From the NCBI RefSeq assembly GCF_012027555.1, contig NZ_SNUQ01000001.1, forward strand, positions 1 to 64,000: a DNA stretch of 64,000 bases, read 5' to 3'. This document shows positions 44,547 to 54,795 of the stretch, piece after piece. Position 1 is the stretch's first letter. Each line of letters starts with the position of its first letter. The notes below the pieces were generated by a model, which had not been told where the DNA came from, made no database searches, and saw only the letters and a program-made list of their open reading frames with translations. Both the position numbers and the translations under genes were made by a program. This stretch comes from Thermococcus sp. CX2. Lineage in GTDB: Archaea; Methanobacteriota_B; Thermococci; Thermococcales; Thermococcaceae.

Positions 44547-44717
44547 TTTGCTTCACCGTGTTCTGTTACTCTTTCCCTAAATAAATTCCCAAAGTTAAAA
44601 GCGTTTCTCAACCGACTACCTTCAACCCTGTATTGACCATTAATATGCTCTTTGGTGCAACCCTCGATGGGAAGAAAAGCCTTTATACCCACTTATCTAT
44701 CTCATCTGGGTGGGTCA

Positions 44718-44912
44718 ATGGACAGGAAGCTCGACGAGTTCATAGCCAACGCCGCGCCGAAGGTTTCCGAGAGCGATACGCCCCGCAAAAAGAAGAAACG
44801 CCTCAAATCCACGAGCCTGGAATCTTTTCTGCCTGAGGAACACGTGGTTTACTTCAAAAAGCTCCGCATAGGCTCGAAGAAGATAAGAAACGCTAAAATA
44901 GAAGAGCTATAG
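44718..44912 (+). CDS. PCNA inhibitor TIP
   Basis: A 64-residue basic protein ([16 protein letters not shown]...[41 protein letters not shown]) that matches the Thermococcales inhibitor of PCNA (TIP) by size, charge and the ending [12 protein letters not shown] breaks the PCNA trimer and blocks DNA synthesis. The neighbourhood (glmS and aglB divergent) is the same as that recalled for T. kodakarensis TK0808-TK0810. ATG follows GGTGG with a TATA (AAGCCTTTATACCC) about 35 nt upstream. PCNA itself is at 10.9-11.6 kb. Confidence 0.8.
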   Translation: MDRKLDEFIANAAPKVSESDTPRKKKKRLKSTSLESFLPEEHVVYFKKLRIGSKKIRNAKIEEL

Positions 44913-46049
44913 CGCCTCCGCTATTATCGCCTTGTCCTTGAACTGGAAGACAAAGGCCCTTCTTTCTCCCTTCAGGTTCGCCTCAATGCGCTTCCTGAAG
45001 CGCCAGTACTCGTTCTCGGGGATGCTTATCCTGAGCGTCGCCCTGCCGAAGCCTTCCTTCCTGAGGAAGTCGTTTATCCTCAGCGGGTGGAACTTGGTGA
45101 CCCCAACGATGACGTAGGAGCGCTTGAAGTAGTCGCTCTCTATTTTCTCATCGCTCGTCGCCAGAACGCGCCTCTTCTCGCGGAGCAGCATTTCGAGGTT
45201 TCCATTGACTGCGTGGAAGAGCTCGTTTATCAGGTCGGCGTAGTCTACCGCCTGCGGAATCTCGTGGAGATAGGCCTTTGGCTCTTCCGTCCATGTTACA
45301 ATATTTTCGAGGTTCGGGTCGCTCTCCAGGCGGACGCCCTTAGGGAGCATTACCGCGCTCCTCTCTGCCTTTGCCAGCGGCTCAAAGTAGAAGGTCAGTC
45401 TGTTGAGGTGGCCGAAAAGGTCTATGTACTCGAATTCTCCTTTCCACGGAACCCTCTCGCGCCTTATCTGCGGGGGAAGGTCAAAGATGAATGCATCGGT
45501 TTTTGCTTTGTAGGCTTCGTAGACCTCCAGCGGGCTCGGCAGCAAGTCCTCAAGCCTTCTCTCGGGCATCTCAGGGGGTCTCGCTGGATCCGAAAAGATT
45601 ACGTCGGCGTTTACCTGCTCAACCACCTCTTTGCTCAGGGAGTCACCGTGGATGAACCTTATCCTGTCCGCAACGCCGTACTTCTCGGCGTTTTTCCTCG
45701 CGTAAAAGAGCTTCCTCTCGTCTATGTCTATGGCGTATGCTTCTCTGGCGTACTTGGCGAAGAAGATGAGCTGAATTCCAATTCCACAGCTGACATCGGC
45801 TATGCTCTCTGGCTTTACCCTCTCGGCCCTATATCTTGCGACGACCTCGTGGGTGGCGTAGCGCAGCCCTTCCAAGTCCATCCAGAGGTCATCGCGGGAG
45901 AACTTGTCCCTGGCCCTGATTCTCGCCCGAGCTATTTCCACTATCTCTTCCCAGTTCTCACCAAGCTTCGCGCGGAGCTTCTTCTCGTCGAGGCCCCTTC
46001 TGAGCATCTCAACGGCGAGGTTGATTTGCTCCTCCTTTATCTCGCTCAT
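44907..46049 (-). CDS. THUMP-like/RNA methyltransferase-type protein
   Basis: A 380-residue protein. The N-terminal helical part is followed by a class I methyltransferase core ([44 protein letters not shown]) and a C-terminal THUMP-like domain ([12 protein letters not shown]...[36 protein letters not shown]). It is probably an RNA methyltransferase, but the DPARPPE site is not the classical DPPY, so activity is not certain. It converges on the TIP gene. Confidence 0.75.
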   Translation of the reverse strand: MSEIKEEQINLAVEMLRRGLDEKKLRAKLGENWEEIVEIARARIRARDKFSRDDLWMDLEGLRYATHEVVARYRAERVKPESIADVSCGIGIQLIFFAKYAREAYAIDIDERKLFYARKNAEKYGVADRIRFIHGDSLSKEVVEQVNADVIFSDPARPPEMPERRLEDLLPSPLEVYEAYKAKTDAFIFDLPPQIRRERVPWKGEFEYIDLFGHLNRLTFYFEPLAKAERSAVMLPKGVRLESDPNLENIVTWTEEPKAYLHEIPQAVDYADLINELFHAVNGNLEMLLREKRRVLATSDEKIESDYFKRSYVIVGVTKFHPLRINDFLRKEGFGRATLRISIPENEYWRFRKRIEANLKGERRAFVFQFKDKAIIAEAL

Positions 46050-46109
46050 GTTCCCAAGCTCGGAGGGAAGCTTAAAAACGTTGCCGAACTACTTTGAGTG
46101 GTGGCAATA

Positions 46110-47582
46110 ATGAACTGGAAAAGGGTTGCGTTCATTATCATCTCTGAGCTCATAATAATCGGTTCTTTTGGGTATCTCTACGGTATAGCTTCCCAGCCAA
46201 AGCTTAGGGACTACGTGGGGGATGAAGTCTGGTACGTCCCCGCCTCAAGGAACATCCTCCACAGGCTCGGCGTCGAGCTGCACTACGTCAACGAAACCAC
46301 GAACGCCGAAGGGGTCAATGTGATATTCTCCAACACGAGCATGAGGATAAAGTACCAGTACTCCGTCGAGAAGATAGCCCTCCGCTACAACGCCACCTAC
46401 GAGAAGAAGTACCTCAAGTTCCCGGGCGTTTACTTTGAGATTCCAGTTGAGAACCTCGGGGCTTTTCTGGACGAGCTTGAGCGGGAGATTCCTTCCGATG
46501 CCTATTACGTTGTTACCGGCTACTGGTATCCCGACAAGGAGAACATCCAGAACTACCTGAACACAGAGCATCCCTTCCTCGGAAAAGACCTCATAATGCT
46601 CGGCATGCTCATCGAGGACAAACCAATCAACTGGCGCCTTCCCGGGCTGATAGCATTTTTCATCCTCAACGTCCTCGTCCTCCTAACCGCGTATAAAATA
46701 AGCAGGAGCTACCTCGCGGCTCTCATAGCGCTTCTCTTTTCCGCCGCAGACCCGACACTTCAGGCGACTGCCGTAGCTGCCATGCTCGACATCCACGTGG
46801 CGTTCTTTGTTGCGCTCTTCATGGCCCTGCTCGTCTTTGAGAGGAGGTACTCGGCTGGCTTCGCAGTGGGCTTAGCCGCGGCGGCAAAGCTCAGCGGTGC
46901 CTTCGGCTGGCCGGTGCTTTTGGTCAGGGCATTCAAACGGGAGAACAATCTCCCGAGCTTCCTCTTCACTATAGCGGCATTCCCTGCCATCGGCTTCCTC
47001 CTGCCCAACGTCCCTGCGATGATGGCCATCGGAATCGAGAAGTGGTTCAGGGAGTTTCTCGGCAGCTTCCGCTGGCACCTCAGCTCCAAGGGCGGCCACC
47101 CAGCGGCTTCTCCGTTCTGGCAGTGGTTCATAAACAAGAAGGCCTTCGCGCTCCACTACGACCCCAACATCTTCGTTCAGACGGACCCCTTCTTGCTCCT
47201 GGCCATGGTGGTCTTTATCTTTGCCATGCCCTGGCTTTACCGGAGGAAGCCGAAAATCCTGGTTCCCTTCGGCATCTTCTGGAGCACGGTAGGCTTCTTT
47301 GCCCTCCAGTATCTCCTCGGCGGAACCACTCAGTTCAGCTTTTACGCGACGGTGCTCGTTCCCCCAGCGGCGGTAACCATGGGCGTCGCCCTCAACGAGC
47401 TCCTCAACTGGGATGCCTTCAGGGAGTCGAGAGAATTCTACATCGAGTGGGGCATTAAGGTAAAGAATAGGATTATAGGCCGCCTCGGAAGGGGCGAAAG
47501 ACCAACCGGTAGAGATGACCAGGGCACCTCGGAGAACATTGAGGAGAAGCCGATCACGGGACTGGAAACTTCAAGAAAATGA
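46110..47582 (+). CDS. Membrane glycosyltransferase, GT39/PMT-like
   Basis: A 490-residue membrane protein with about ten helices. The N-terminal loop has DEVWYVPASRNIL, resembling the DE motif of protein O-mannosyltransferases and lipid-linked sugar transferases, and helices such as AADPTLQATAVAAMLDIHVAFFVALF follow. The substrate is not evident; N-glycan or archaellum glycan assembly are options. ATG at 46110 follows GGTGG. Confidence 0.78.
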   Translation: MNWKRVAFIIISELIIIGSFGYLYGIASQPKLRDYVGDEVWYVPASRNILHRLGVELHYVNETTNAEGVNVIFSNTSMRIKYQYSVEKIALRYNATYEKKYLKFPGVYFEIPVENLGAFLDELEREIPSDAYYVVTGYWYPDKENIQNYLNTEHPFLGKDLIMLGMLIEDKPINWRLPGLIAFFILNVLVLLTAYKISRSYLAALIALLFSAADPTLQATAVAAMLDIHVAFFVALFMALLVFERRYSAGFAVGLAAAAKLSGAFGWPVLLVRAFKRENNLPSFLFTIAAFPAIGFLLPNVPAMMAIGIEKWFREFLGSFRWHLSSKGGHPAASPFWQWFINKKAFALHYDPNIFVQTDPFLLLAMVVFIFAMPWLYRRKPKILVPFGIFWSTVGFFALQYLLGGTTQFSFYATVLVPPAAVTMGVALNELLNWDAFRESREFYIEWGIKVKNRIIGRLGRGERPTGRDDQGTSENIEEKPITGLETSRK

Positions 47583-47600
47583 ATAATCGCGACTTGGAGC

Positions 47601-48284
47601 CTATCCCTTCCTGAGGAACTCTCCGAGGGTGAGCTGTCCTCTCTTCTTTTTCTCCGCCGAGAGCTTCTCCTCGATCTTCCTAAGGGTTTTCCAGCTCCTT
47701 CTGACTATCGGCGGAAAGTCGCCGTGCTGCCTGTAGTATTCCTCAAGGAACTTCCTCGTCCTCGGATCGCTCGGATATCCAGAGCCTATCTCGCCGTACT
47801 CCTCTTTAAGCCTCTCAATTGCCCTGTCGCGTGTTACCTTAGCGAGTATCGAGGCGGCGGAGACGGGAACGAACTTGTCGTCGGCTTTATGCTCCGCTAT
47901 GATTTCGGCTTTAAAATCGAGCCTCTTCCCGATTTCATCTCCAAAACGGGCCTCCTTCACGTCAGCCGCGTCTATGTATACCACGTCGGGCTTCACTTTA
48001 AGGGAATTCAGGGCTTTCACGAAGTTATCCACTTCGAACTCGTTGAGCGTTCCCTCGCGGGAGTCTATCTGCTCGGGCCACAGTTCGACGATGACGTAGT
48101 CGTCGAGAAGCCTGATTATCTCGTCGAACAGCCTCTCGCGCCTTTTTGGAGTGAGCTTCTTTGAGTCCCTCACGCCGAGCTCCTCCAGCTTTGGAACGTT
48201 CTTTTCATCAACGACCACAGCAGCTATGACCATCGGGCCGAGGACCGGGCCCCTGCCGGCTTCGTCTATTCCAGCGAGCTTCAA
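47601..48284 (-). CDS. rnhB: Ribonuclease HII
   Basis: A 227-residue enzyme that cleaves RNA in RNA-DNA hybrids. The metal-binding motif is GIDEAGRG at the N-terminus, with DSKKLTPKRRE, AHKADDKFVPVSAASILAKVTRDR and the C-terminal extension typical of Thermococcales. TTG at 48284 follows AGGAGGTGA; the frame has no better ATG. It starts a few bases after the ABC permease stop. Confidence 0.94.
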   Translation of the reverse strand: MKLAGIDEAGRGPVLGPMVIAAVVVDEKNVPKLEELGVRDSKKLTPKRRERLFDEIIRLLDDYVIVELWPEQIDSREGTLNEFEVDNFVKALNSLKVKPDVVYIDAADVKEARFGDEIGKRLDFKAEIIAEHKADDKFVPVSAASILAKVTRDRAIERLKEEYGEIGSGYPSDPRTRKFLEEYYRQHGDFPPIVRRSWKTLRKIEEKLSAEKKKRGQLTLGEFLRKG

Positions 48285-48288
48285 GGTT

Positions 48289-49110
48289 TCACCTCCTGAA
48301 GAGCAGCGCACCGTAAATGACGCCGAGCATTATCGTCGCTATGCCGCTCGGCGGGATGTCCGTGAAGTACGCTAAAACAACGGAGGACAGCTCTATTCCA
48401 AGGGTTAGGAAAAGGCTCACGGCAAGTATTTTCCTGATGTTGTCGCTCACCATGAGCGCTATCGCGCCTGGCAGAACCGCCACCACCTGGAGCGTTATAA
48501 GCCCAACCGTCTGGACTATGAGGGCGCCTATTGCCCCGACCAGGACGTAGAGAATCATTAGGTAGGCCCTAGCTTTGCCGCCGTAGCTCTCCAGGCCTTC
48601 AGCGTCGAAGCTTAGGTAGAGGAAGTCCCTGTAAAGGAGCAGCATGACGAAGAACATAACCGCGCCGCCGAGGACGAGAACCGTCAAGTCGTTGAGCGTT
48701 ATGAGAAAAATCTCGCCCGTCAAGTAGGAAACTATGTTCTCGCTGAGGGGGAAGTAGGGTCTGCTGGCCATCACCTTGTAGAGTACTCCAAAGCCTAGGA
48801 CGGTTAGGCCGGCCACGAAGCTCGCCACTATTCCGACGGCAGAATCAGGTGAAAAACCGATCTTTTCAAGCTGGGCGATGAGGAGGACTATTGCAACGGT
48901 TACAATCAGCGCAACAAGCATGACCAGACCCATATTTCCGAAGATCAGTCCGAGTATCATTCCCAGAACCGCACCAAAGAGGAGGGCGTGGAATATCGCG
49001 TGGGTGAGGAAGGCCAGCCCCTTGGTGTTTATCAGTGGGCTGAGCATCCCAAGGAGGACACTGACCATAACGCTCGCGAGGATTGCCCTGATGAGGTACT
49101 CCGGAATCAA
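48289..49110 (-). CDS. Metal ABC transporter permease (ZnuB/MntB-like)
   Basis: A 273-residue membrane protein with about eight helices of the ABC-3 family (HAIFHALLFGAVLGMILGL, VGAIGALIVQTVGLITLQVVAVLPGAIALM), which imports Zn or Mn ions. It is translationally coupled to the ATPase upstream (4-nt overlap). A substrate-binding lipoprotein is not next to it. Confidence 0.9.
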   Translation of the reverse strand: MIPEYLIRAILASVMVSVLLGMLSPLINTKGLAFLTHAIFHALLFGAVLGMILGLIFGNMGLVMLVALIVTVAIVLLIAQLEKIGFSPDSAVGIVASFVAGLTVLGFGVLYKVMASRPYFPLSENIVSYLTGEIFLITLNDLTVLVLGGAVMFFVMLLLYRDFLYLSFDAEGLESYGGKARAYLMILYVLVGAIGALIVQTVGLITLQVVAVLPGAIALMVSDNIRKILAVSLFLTLGIELSSVVLAYFTDIPPSGIATIMLGVIYGALLFRR

Positions 49111-49895
49111 CGCCCGCCACCCCCGTGGATGTGGGTGTCGCCGATGATGCAGTATAGCCTGTCCTCGATCTTTACCGCCTTTGCCAGTGGGCCGTAAACG
49201 GACTTTATAATGGTGTCCTGAAGGACCTCATCTGGCGTTCCAAAGGCTATGAGGCGTCTGTTGAGGAGCATGACTTTGTCCCCAAGGTCTATGAGCGGAT
49301 TGACGTCGTGGGTGGTGATTATCATGGTTATTCCGCTCTCGCGCTTTATCTTTCCGAGGACGTTTGCCACCTCCACCCTCGCGCTCGGGTCGAGGGCTGA
49401 GAGGGGCTCATCAAGGAGGAGAAGCTTCGGGTCAGACATCAAGGCCCTCGCGAGGAGAACCCTCTGCTTCTGGCCGCCGCTCAGCTCTCTAAAGAGCCTG
49501 TCTTTAATGTGAGCCAGTCCAACGAAACCGAGAGCTTCCTCGGCTTTCTGGAGAATTTCCTTTGGGATCTTGAAATGGACGAAGCCTTTCCTATAGATGC
49601 CGCCCATTGCAACTACCTCAATGGCAGTAAGCGGGACGCGCTCGTTGAGGACGTGGCTCTGGGGGACGTAGGAGATAAGTTCCTTGGCTTCTTCCGGTTT
49701 TCTGCCGAATACTTCGAGCTTTCCCGTGTACTCCCTGTGGAACGCCGCTATGGTTCTCAGAAGTGTGGTCTTTCCTGCCCCGTTGGGGCCAAGGAGGAGC
49801 AGTGTCTCCCCTTCATCCAGCTCGAAGGTTACGTCTTCCACAGTCCTCTGCCCATCGTAGAGTATCGTGAGGTTCTCGGCCTTTACTGCCTTCAT
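49107..49895 (-). CDS. Metal ABC transporter ATPase (ZnuC/MntA-like)
   Basis: A 262-residue ATPase with Walker A LGPNGAGKTT, signature LSGGQKQRVLLARAL, Walker B LLLLDEPLSALDPS and a metal-importer C-terminus with HIHGGGGR. ATG at 49895 follows GGATGATGA. It is divergent from the eIF1A operon, across a 180-nt region containing an 11-bp inverted repeat. Confidence 0.93.
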   Translation of the reverse strand: MKAVKAENLTILYDGQRTVEDVTFELDEGETLLLLGPNGAGKTTLLRTIAAFHREYTGKLEVFGRKPEEAKELISYVPQSHVLNERVPLTAIEVVAMGGIYRKGFVHFKIPKEILQKAEEALGFVGLAHIKDRLFRELSGGQKQRVLLARALMSDPKLLLLDEPLSALDPSARVEVANVLGKIKRESGITMIITTHDVNPLIDLGDKVMLLNRRLIAFGTPDEVLQDTIIKSVYGPLAKAVKIEDRLYCIIGDTHIHGGGGR

Positions 49896-49978
49896 AGTCA
49901 TCATCCAAAAGATGCCTTTGAAGGGTGCGCTTTTAAACTTTAATGTGCCATCATTGGGCAGTCTTGGGTAATCTCAGT

Positions 49979-50027
49979 GCAAAAATTTTAAAAGTGGGGC
50001 GCTGTACTTCCGTTGGAAAATTTTTGC
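49979..50027. promoter_or_regulatory. 11-bp inverted repeat between the metal ABC operon and eIF1A
   Basis: GCAAAAATTTT at 49979-49989 is repeated as its exact reverse complement AAAATTTTTGC at 50017-50027. The spacing is 27 nt. It could be a regulator site for either divergent operon or promoter AT elements. Confidence 0.4.
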
Positions 50028-50029
50028 AA

Positions 50030-50055
50030 GGCTTAAGCTTATAAGGGCTCAAGCC
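50030..50055 (+). promoter_or_regulatory. Stem-loop before eIF1A
   Basis: GGCTTAAGC (50030-50038) pairs with GCTCAAGCC (50047-50055) apart from one mismatch. The loop is TTATAAGG and includes a TATA-like sequence. It ends 10 nt before the eIF1A ribosome binding site. Confidence 0.35.
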
Positions 50056-50076
50056 TAGGGGAGGGAGGTGATGCTC

Positions 50077-50433
50077 ATGGTGTACCATAAGGGTAAGAAG
50101 AAAAACAACAGGCAGGTGGAGGGAGACGAGGTAATTCGTGTCCCCCTTCCAAAGGAGGGCCAGCTCTTCGGCGTAATAGAGCAGGCCCTCGGAGCGGGAT
50201 GGATGGACGTCCGCTGCTCCGACGGAAAGGTTAGAAGATGCAGGATTCCAGGCAAGCTCAAGAGGAGGATGTGGATGCGTGTCGGCGACGTCGTCATAGT
50301 CCAGCCGTGGCCGGTGCAGAGCGACCAGAGAGGCGACATTGTCTACCGCTACACCAAGACCCAGGTGGACTGGCTCCTCAGGAAGGGCAAGATAAGCCAG
50401 GAGTTCCTCACTGGCGGCGAGCTGCTCTTTTGA
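50077..50433 (+). CDS. eif1A: Translation initiation factor aIF1A
   Basis: A 118-residue OB-fold factor that binds the A site of the small ribosomal subunit. The basic tail [53 protein letters not shown] (the binding face) and WVRVGD-type [16 protein letters not shown] are clear. ATG at 50077 follows GGGAGGTGA. It is the first gene of a long operon. Confidence 0.96.
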   Translation: MVYHKGKKKNNRQVEGDEVIRVPLPKEGQLFGVIEQALGAGWMDVRCSDGKVRRCRIPGKLKRRMWMRVGDVVIVQPWPVQSDQRGDIVYRYTKTQVDWLLRKGKISQEFLTGGELLF

Positions 50434-50455
50434 GCAACTTTAACCAGTGATAACG

Positions 50456-51235
50456 ATGCGCGAGGAGTTCATCGAACGCGAAATCGAAGAGGTGCTCGGT
50501 TTAACAGAGAGGCGCGAGAAGGACAGTGAGCTCTACAAGATAGCCAACGAGGTCTTCGACAGGACGACCAAGGAAACCCTTGCCTATCTCCACCGCAGGG
50601 GCAAGATAGAGAGCCTCTACGGCGTGATAAGCACGGGCAAAGAGGCCAACGTCTTCGCTGGAATAGACAGCGAGGGCAACAGGATAGCAGTCAAAATCTA
50701 CCGCACCTACACCACCGAGTTCCGCAGAATATGGGAGTACTTAGCTGCCGACCCGAGGGTTGGCTACCTGCCAAAGGACATGCGCAAGCTCGTCTTCGTC
50801 TGGACGAGGAGGGAATATAAAAACCTCCAGAGGGCAATTAAATACGCGGTTCGCGTTCCCGAGCCGATAATCTTCCGCAATAACATTTTGGTAATGGAGT
50901 TCATAGGCGACGAACTGCCGGCCCCGAGGCTCAAAGACGTCGAGAGGGAGTTGACTAAGGTCGACTTCGAGGAGCTCTACGCCTTCACGATGGGCGTTAT
51001 TGAGCGTCTCTGGAAGCGCGGAGACATGGTTCATGGGGATTTGAGCGAGTACAACATCTTAATTCACGATACCCCCGTTGTAATAGACTGGTCTCAGGCA
51101 ACGGTAAAGAGAAACAAGATGTCTATCTCGCTCCTCAGGAGAGATTTGAGGAACGTCATCAACTACTTCGCCCGTAAAGGTGTCTCAGTTGACGACTTCG
51201 AGGAGAAGTTTAGGGAACTCGTTGAGAGCAGGTGA
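50456..51235 (+). CDS. rio1: RIO1 serine kinase
   Basis: A 259-residue RIO kinase needed for small-subunit maturation. Motifs are STGKEANVF (ATP loop), VKIYRT (lysine), HGDLSEYNIL (catalytic loop) and VVIDWSQAT (metal-binding Asp). The ATG at 50456 follows the aIF1A stop by 22 nt and is preceded by AGTGATAA. KH-domain partner follows at once. Confidence 0.95.
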   Translation: MREEFIEREIEEVLGLTERREKDSELYKIANEVFDRTTKETLAYLHRRGKIESLYGVISTGKEANVFAGIDSEGNRIAVKIYRTYTTEFRRIWEYLAADPRVGYLPKDMRKLVFVWTRREYKNLQRAIKYAVRVPEPIIFRNNILVMEFIGDELPAPRLKDVERELTKVDFEELYAFTMGVIERLWKRGDMVHGDLSEYNILIHDTPVVIDWSQATVKRNKMSISLLRRDLRNVINYFARKGVSVDDFEEKFRELVESR

Positions 51236-51240
51236 GAGTT

Positions 51241-51933
51241 ATGGACGAGTTTGAGAGACTGCTTAAGAAGTACGAGCGCGTTGATAAGGAGGGCAACCCG
51301 ATCAGGGACGAGGAAGAGGAGGTAACCTACGCTGCCCTTGGGGAGCAGGAGGAGTTCGTCAAGATACCCAAGGACAGGGTCGCCGTTCTGATAGGGAAGA
51401 AGGGCCAAACGAAGAGGGAGATAGAGAGGAGAACGAAGACAAAGATAGAAATCGACAGCGAGACGGGTGAGGTCTTCATAACCTCCACGAAGGAGACCGA
51501 CGACCCCCTGGCTGTGTGGAAGGCGCGCGATGTCGTCACGGCTATAGGTAGGGGCTTTTCGCCCGAGAGGGCCTTCAGGCTCTTCAACGAGGGTGAGATA
51601 CTGGAGGTAATCAACCTCACCGACATCATCATCGGAAACGATAAGAACGCCCTTCCCCGCGTGAGGGGCAGGATAATCGGTCGGAAGGGCAGGACGAGGG
51701 AAATCATAGAGGAGATGAGCGGTGCGGATGTGAGCGTCTACGGCAAAACCGTTGCCATAATTGGAAATCCCCTCCAGGTTGAGATAGCCAAGACCGCCAT
51801 CGAGAAGCTTGCCAAGGGCTCACCGCACGGTACCGTTTACAAGTACCTCGAGAGGAGGAAGAAAGACCTTGAGCTGGAGAGTTCCTCCTACTACGAGGCC
51901 CTTGGCGGCGTTGACAATTTCGAGGAGGAGTGA
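51241..51933 (+). CDS. KH-domain protein, Pno1/Dim2-like
   Basis: A 230-residue RNA-binding protein with two KH domains, each with a GxxG loop (IGKKGQTKREIERRTKTKIEI and IGRKGRTREIIEEMSGADVSV). Eukaryotic Pno1/Dim2 cooperates with Rio1 and Nob1 in 18S rRNA 3' maturation; here it sits directly after rio1, in keeping with a shared role in 16S rRNA processing. ATG at 51241 lies 5 nt after the rio1 stop. Confidence 0.92.
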   Translation: MDEFERLLKKYERVDKEGNPIRDEEEEVTYAALGEQEEFVKIPKDRVAVLIGKKGQTKREIERRTKTKIEIDSETGEVFITSTKETDDPLAVWKARDVVTAIGRGFSPERAFRLFNEGEILEVINLTDIIIGNDKNALPRVRGRIIGRKGRTREIIEEMSGADVSVYGKTVAIIGNPLQVEIAKTAIEKLAKGSPHGTVYKYLERRKKDLELESSSYYEALGGVDNFEEE

Positions 51934-51935
51934 AG

Positions 51936-53642
51936 ATGGCCGAAGCTAAGGAGCTGTTCAAGGAGTTTAAGATTCAGAGCGTCAGCGAGTTTTTCAGGCG
52001 AAACGCGGCAATGCTGGGCTACACCGGAAAGATACGCTCCCTCACCACCGTCGTCCACGAGGCTGTTACAAACTCCCTCGACGCATGTGAGGAAGCTGGA
52101 ATACTCCCCTACGTCCGTGTTGAAATAGAGGAGCTTGGGAGGGAGCACTACAAGGTCATAGTTGAGGACAACGGCCCAGGCATTCCCGAGAAGTTCATAA
52201 CCCACGTCTTCGGTAAGATGCTGGCCGGTACGAAGGCCCACAGGAACATACAGAGCCGCGGTCAGCAGGGTATTGGTATAAGCGGTGCAGTGATGTTTGC
52301 CCAGATAACGAGCGGAAAGGCAACTCGCGTTATCACCTCCACCGGAGACGACAAGATAGTCGAGGCGTGGGTTAAGATTGACGTAGACAAGAACGAGGGT
52401 AAAATAGTCAAGAAGGAGAAGCACCCCAATCCCAAGGGCTGGCGCGGGACGAGGATCGAGCTTGAGGTCAAGAACGTTAAATACGTCCGCTCGAAGCAGG
52501 GTGTCTACTGGTACCTCAAGCTCACCGCTATAGCGAACCCCCACGCCCACATCGAGCTGATTGAACCCGATGGAAAGCTCATCGTCTTCCCGCGTTCGAG
52601 CGAGGAGGTTCCAAAGCCGCCGGTTGAGATGAAGCCTCACCCGAGGGGTGTTCTAACGGACGACGTTTACAGGATGGCGAAGAGGACTAGGAGGAACACA
52701 GTAAGGCGCTTCCTAATCGGCGAGTTCTCGAGGATAAGCGACAAGAAGGTTGATGAGCTGATAAAGTACATCGCCGCCCTCAGGCTCATCAAGACAGAGA
52801 AGGACAAAGCGGTTCAGGACCAGCTCTACGAGAGGCTGATGAACGGCGAGGTCGACAAGGTTCTGCGCTCCTTCAAGGGCTACACCAAGGTCGTCAAGCA
52901 GGTGGCAAAGCTCATGGAGAAGCCGCCGGAGAAGCTCAGCTGGCACGAGGCTGAGGAGATAGTCGAGGCATTCAAGTATATGAAGTTCCTCGCTCCACCG
53001 ACCCACGGCCTCAGGCCGATAGGCGAGGAGAACATCGAGAAGGGTCTCAAAGGAATCCTCAAACCCGAGTTCGTCACGGCCGTCACGAGGCCGCCGAAGG
53101 TCTACAGCGGTGGAATTCCCTTCCAGGTTGAGGTCGGCCTGGCCTATGGAGGGGAGATAAGTAGCGGCTTTGACCTTCTCCGCTACGCCAACCGCGTCCC
53201 GCTCCTCTTCGATGCGGGCTCGTGTGTAACCACCCTGGCGGCTCGCTCAATCGACTGGAAGCGCTACAAGGTTGACGACCTCGAGCGTGCCCCGATAGTG
53301 CTCATGATAAACGTCATCAGCGTCCACGTTCCCTATACCGGAACCGGAAAGCAGAGCATAGCCAACGTGGATGAGATACACAACGAGATCAGGCTGGCAA
53401 TAATGGACGCCGCGAGGAGGCTTCAGACATACCTCAGCGGAAAGCACCGCAGGCTCTACCAGGTGAAGAGGAAGAAGACCTTTGAGAAGTACGTGCCCGA
53501 GATAGCGAGGGCGCTAAGCATTCTGACGGGCGAGCCCGAGGAGGAGATTAAAAACTACTTCCTGAGGTTCATCGAGATGAAGTTTGCCCAGAGCGAGAGT
53601 GAAGAGAGAGCCGTCCCTGAGGAGGTGACCGAGAATGCCTAA
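51936..53642 (+). CDS. top6B: DNA topoisomerase VI subunit B
   Basis: A 568-residue GHKL ATPase subunit that closes the gate during DNA passage. The Bergerat fold motifs are [25 protein letters not shown] and [12 protein letters not shown]. The transducer domain has the switch lysine in TGKQSIA. ATG at 51936 follows GGAGGAGTG. It overlaps top6A by 8 nt. Confidence 0.97.
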   Translation: MAEAKELFKEFKIQSVSEFFRRNAAMLGYTGKIRSLTTVVHEAVTNSLDACEEAGILPYVRVEIEELGREHYKVIVEDNGPGIPEKFITHVFGKMLAGTKAHRNIQSRGQQGIGISGAVMFAQITSGKATRVITSTGDDKIVEAWVKIDVDKNEGKIVKKEKHPNPKGWRGTRIELEVKNVKYVRSKQGVYWYLKLTAIANPHAHIELIEPDGKLIVFPRSSEEVPKPPVEMKPHPRGVLTDDVYRMAKRTRRNTVRRFLIGEFSRISDKKVDELIKYIAALRLIKTEKDKAVQDQLYERLMNGEVDKVLRSFKGYTKVVKQVAKLMEKPPEKLSWHEAEEIVEAFKYMKFLAPPTHGLRPIGEENIEKGLKGILKPEFVTAVTRPPKVYSGGIPFQVEVGLAYGGEISSGFDLLRYANRVPLLFDAGSCVTTLAARSIDWKRYKVDDLERAPIVLMINVISVHVPYTGTGKQSIANVDEIHNEIRLAIMDAARRLQTYLSGKHRRLYQVKRKKTFEKYVPEIARALSILTGEPEEEIKNYFLRFIEMKFAQSESEERAVPEEVTENA

Positions 53643-54795
53643 ATCCAAAGCCGTCAAGAGAAGCCAACCGAGGGAGCACTTTGCCTATGATCCCCAGAAG
53701 GTCCTCAGCAAGCTCGAGGAGTACGGAAGGAGGGTTCTCGAGGACATAAAGTCGGGCAAAAACCCCTACTTCGACATACCTATGCGTGGCCTCGGCAACG
53801 TCTACTTCGACGAGAAGAGGAAAGTCATCAAGATGGGCGACAAGCTCTCGAGGAGGTACTTCCTCAACGTCGCTCACGCGAGAAAGTTCATGCAGACGCT
53901 CCTCATAATGTCCTACGTCAAGAGGCTCGTGGCCGAAGGCAAGCACGCGAGCCTTCGTGAAGCCTACTACGCCAACAAGCATACCATCCCAGGAACCAAG
54001 GAGAACACCTTCGAGGACCAGCGCGAGAGCGACCCGATCATCGAGGACCTTGAGAGAATGCTCGGCGTTCTCCGTGAGGAGATGCACCTCACAGCCGACA
54101 GGCGCGGCTACATATACGGTGACATCGTCATACGCGACGGCGAGGACGAGTTCAACACGAGCAAGCTCGGTATGGGTGGCTGGGCCGTTCCAGGAACGGT
54201 GGAGCACCTCCAGTTCGTGGAAGTCAATGTTGACTACGCCCTAGTCGTCGAGACGGCAGCTATGGCCGACCGTCTCATCGAGGAAAAGTTCCCGAAGAAG
54301 GAGAACGCCCTCATAATAGCCACCCAGGGACAGGCCTCCCGTGGAGTCAGGAGGCTCATCCACAGGCTCCACTACGAGGAGGGCCTGCCGATAATCGTCT
54401 TCACCGACGGCGACCCCTACGGTTGGTACATCTATTCCACCATAAAGCAGGGCTCCATAAACCTCGCATACCTCAGCGAGAAGCTGGCAACACCGGAAGC
54501 TAAGTTCGTGGGCATGACCATGGACGACATCGAGAGGTACGGCCTCAAGAACGTCACCGAGAAGCTCAAGGGGATACCACCCAACAAGAAGGGCGGCCCA
54601 ACGGGGGACTACAAGAGAATCATCGAGGAGATGAACTATCCGTGGTTCCAGAACAAGGAGTGGCAGAGGCAGCTCCAGCTCGCTCTCAAGATGGGGGTCA
54701 GGATAGAGCAGCAGGCTCTGGCCAATAAGTCCCTCGAGTTCGTGGCGAAGAAGTACCTTCCTGAAAAGATAAACAACGGTGAGCTCCTGCCATGA
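53635..54795 (+). CDS. top6A: DNA topoisomerase VI subunit A
   Basis: A 386-residue Spo11-like DNA-cleaving subunit. The catalytic tyrosine lies in [12 protein letters not shown] (Tyr111/112) and the Toprim metal site is [12 protein letters not shown]. Together with Top6B it makes the A2B2 type IIB topoisomerase. Starts in top6B, confirming coupled translation. Confidence 0.97.
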   Translation: MPKSKAVKRSQPREHFAYDPQKVLSKLEEYGRRVLEDIKSGKNPYFDIPMRGLGNVYFDEKRKVIKMGDKLSRRYFLNVAHARKFMQTLLIMSYVKRLVAEGKHASLREAYYANKHTIPGTKENTFEDQRESDPIIEDLERMLGVLREEMHLTADRRGYIYGDIVIRDGEDEFNTSKLGMGGWAVPGTVEHLQFVEVNVDYALVVETAAMADRLIEEKFPKKENALIIATQGQASRGVRRLIHRLHYEEGLPIIVFTDGDPYGWYIYSTIKQGSINLAYLSEKLATPEAKFVGMTMDDIERYGLKNVTEKLKGIPPNKKGGPTGDYKRIIEEMNYPWFQNKEWQRQLQLALKMGVRIEQQALANKSLEFVAKKYLPEKINNGELLP

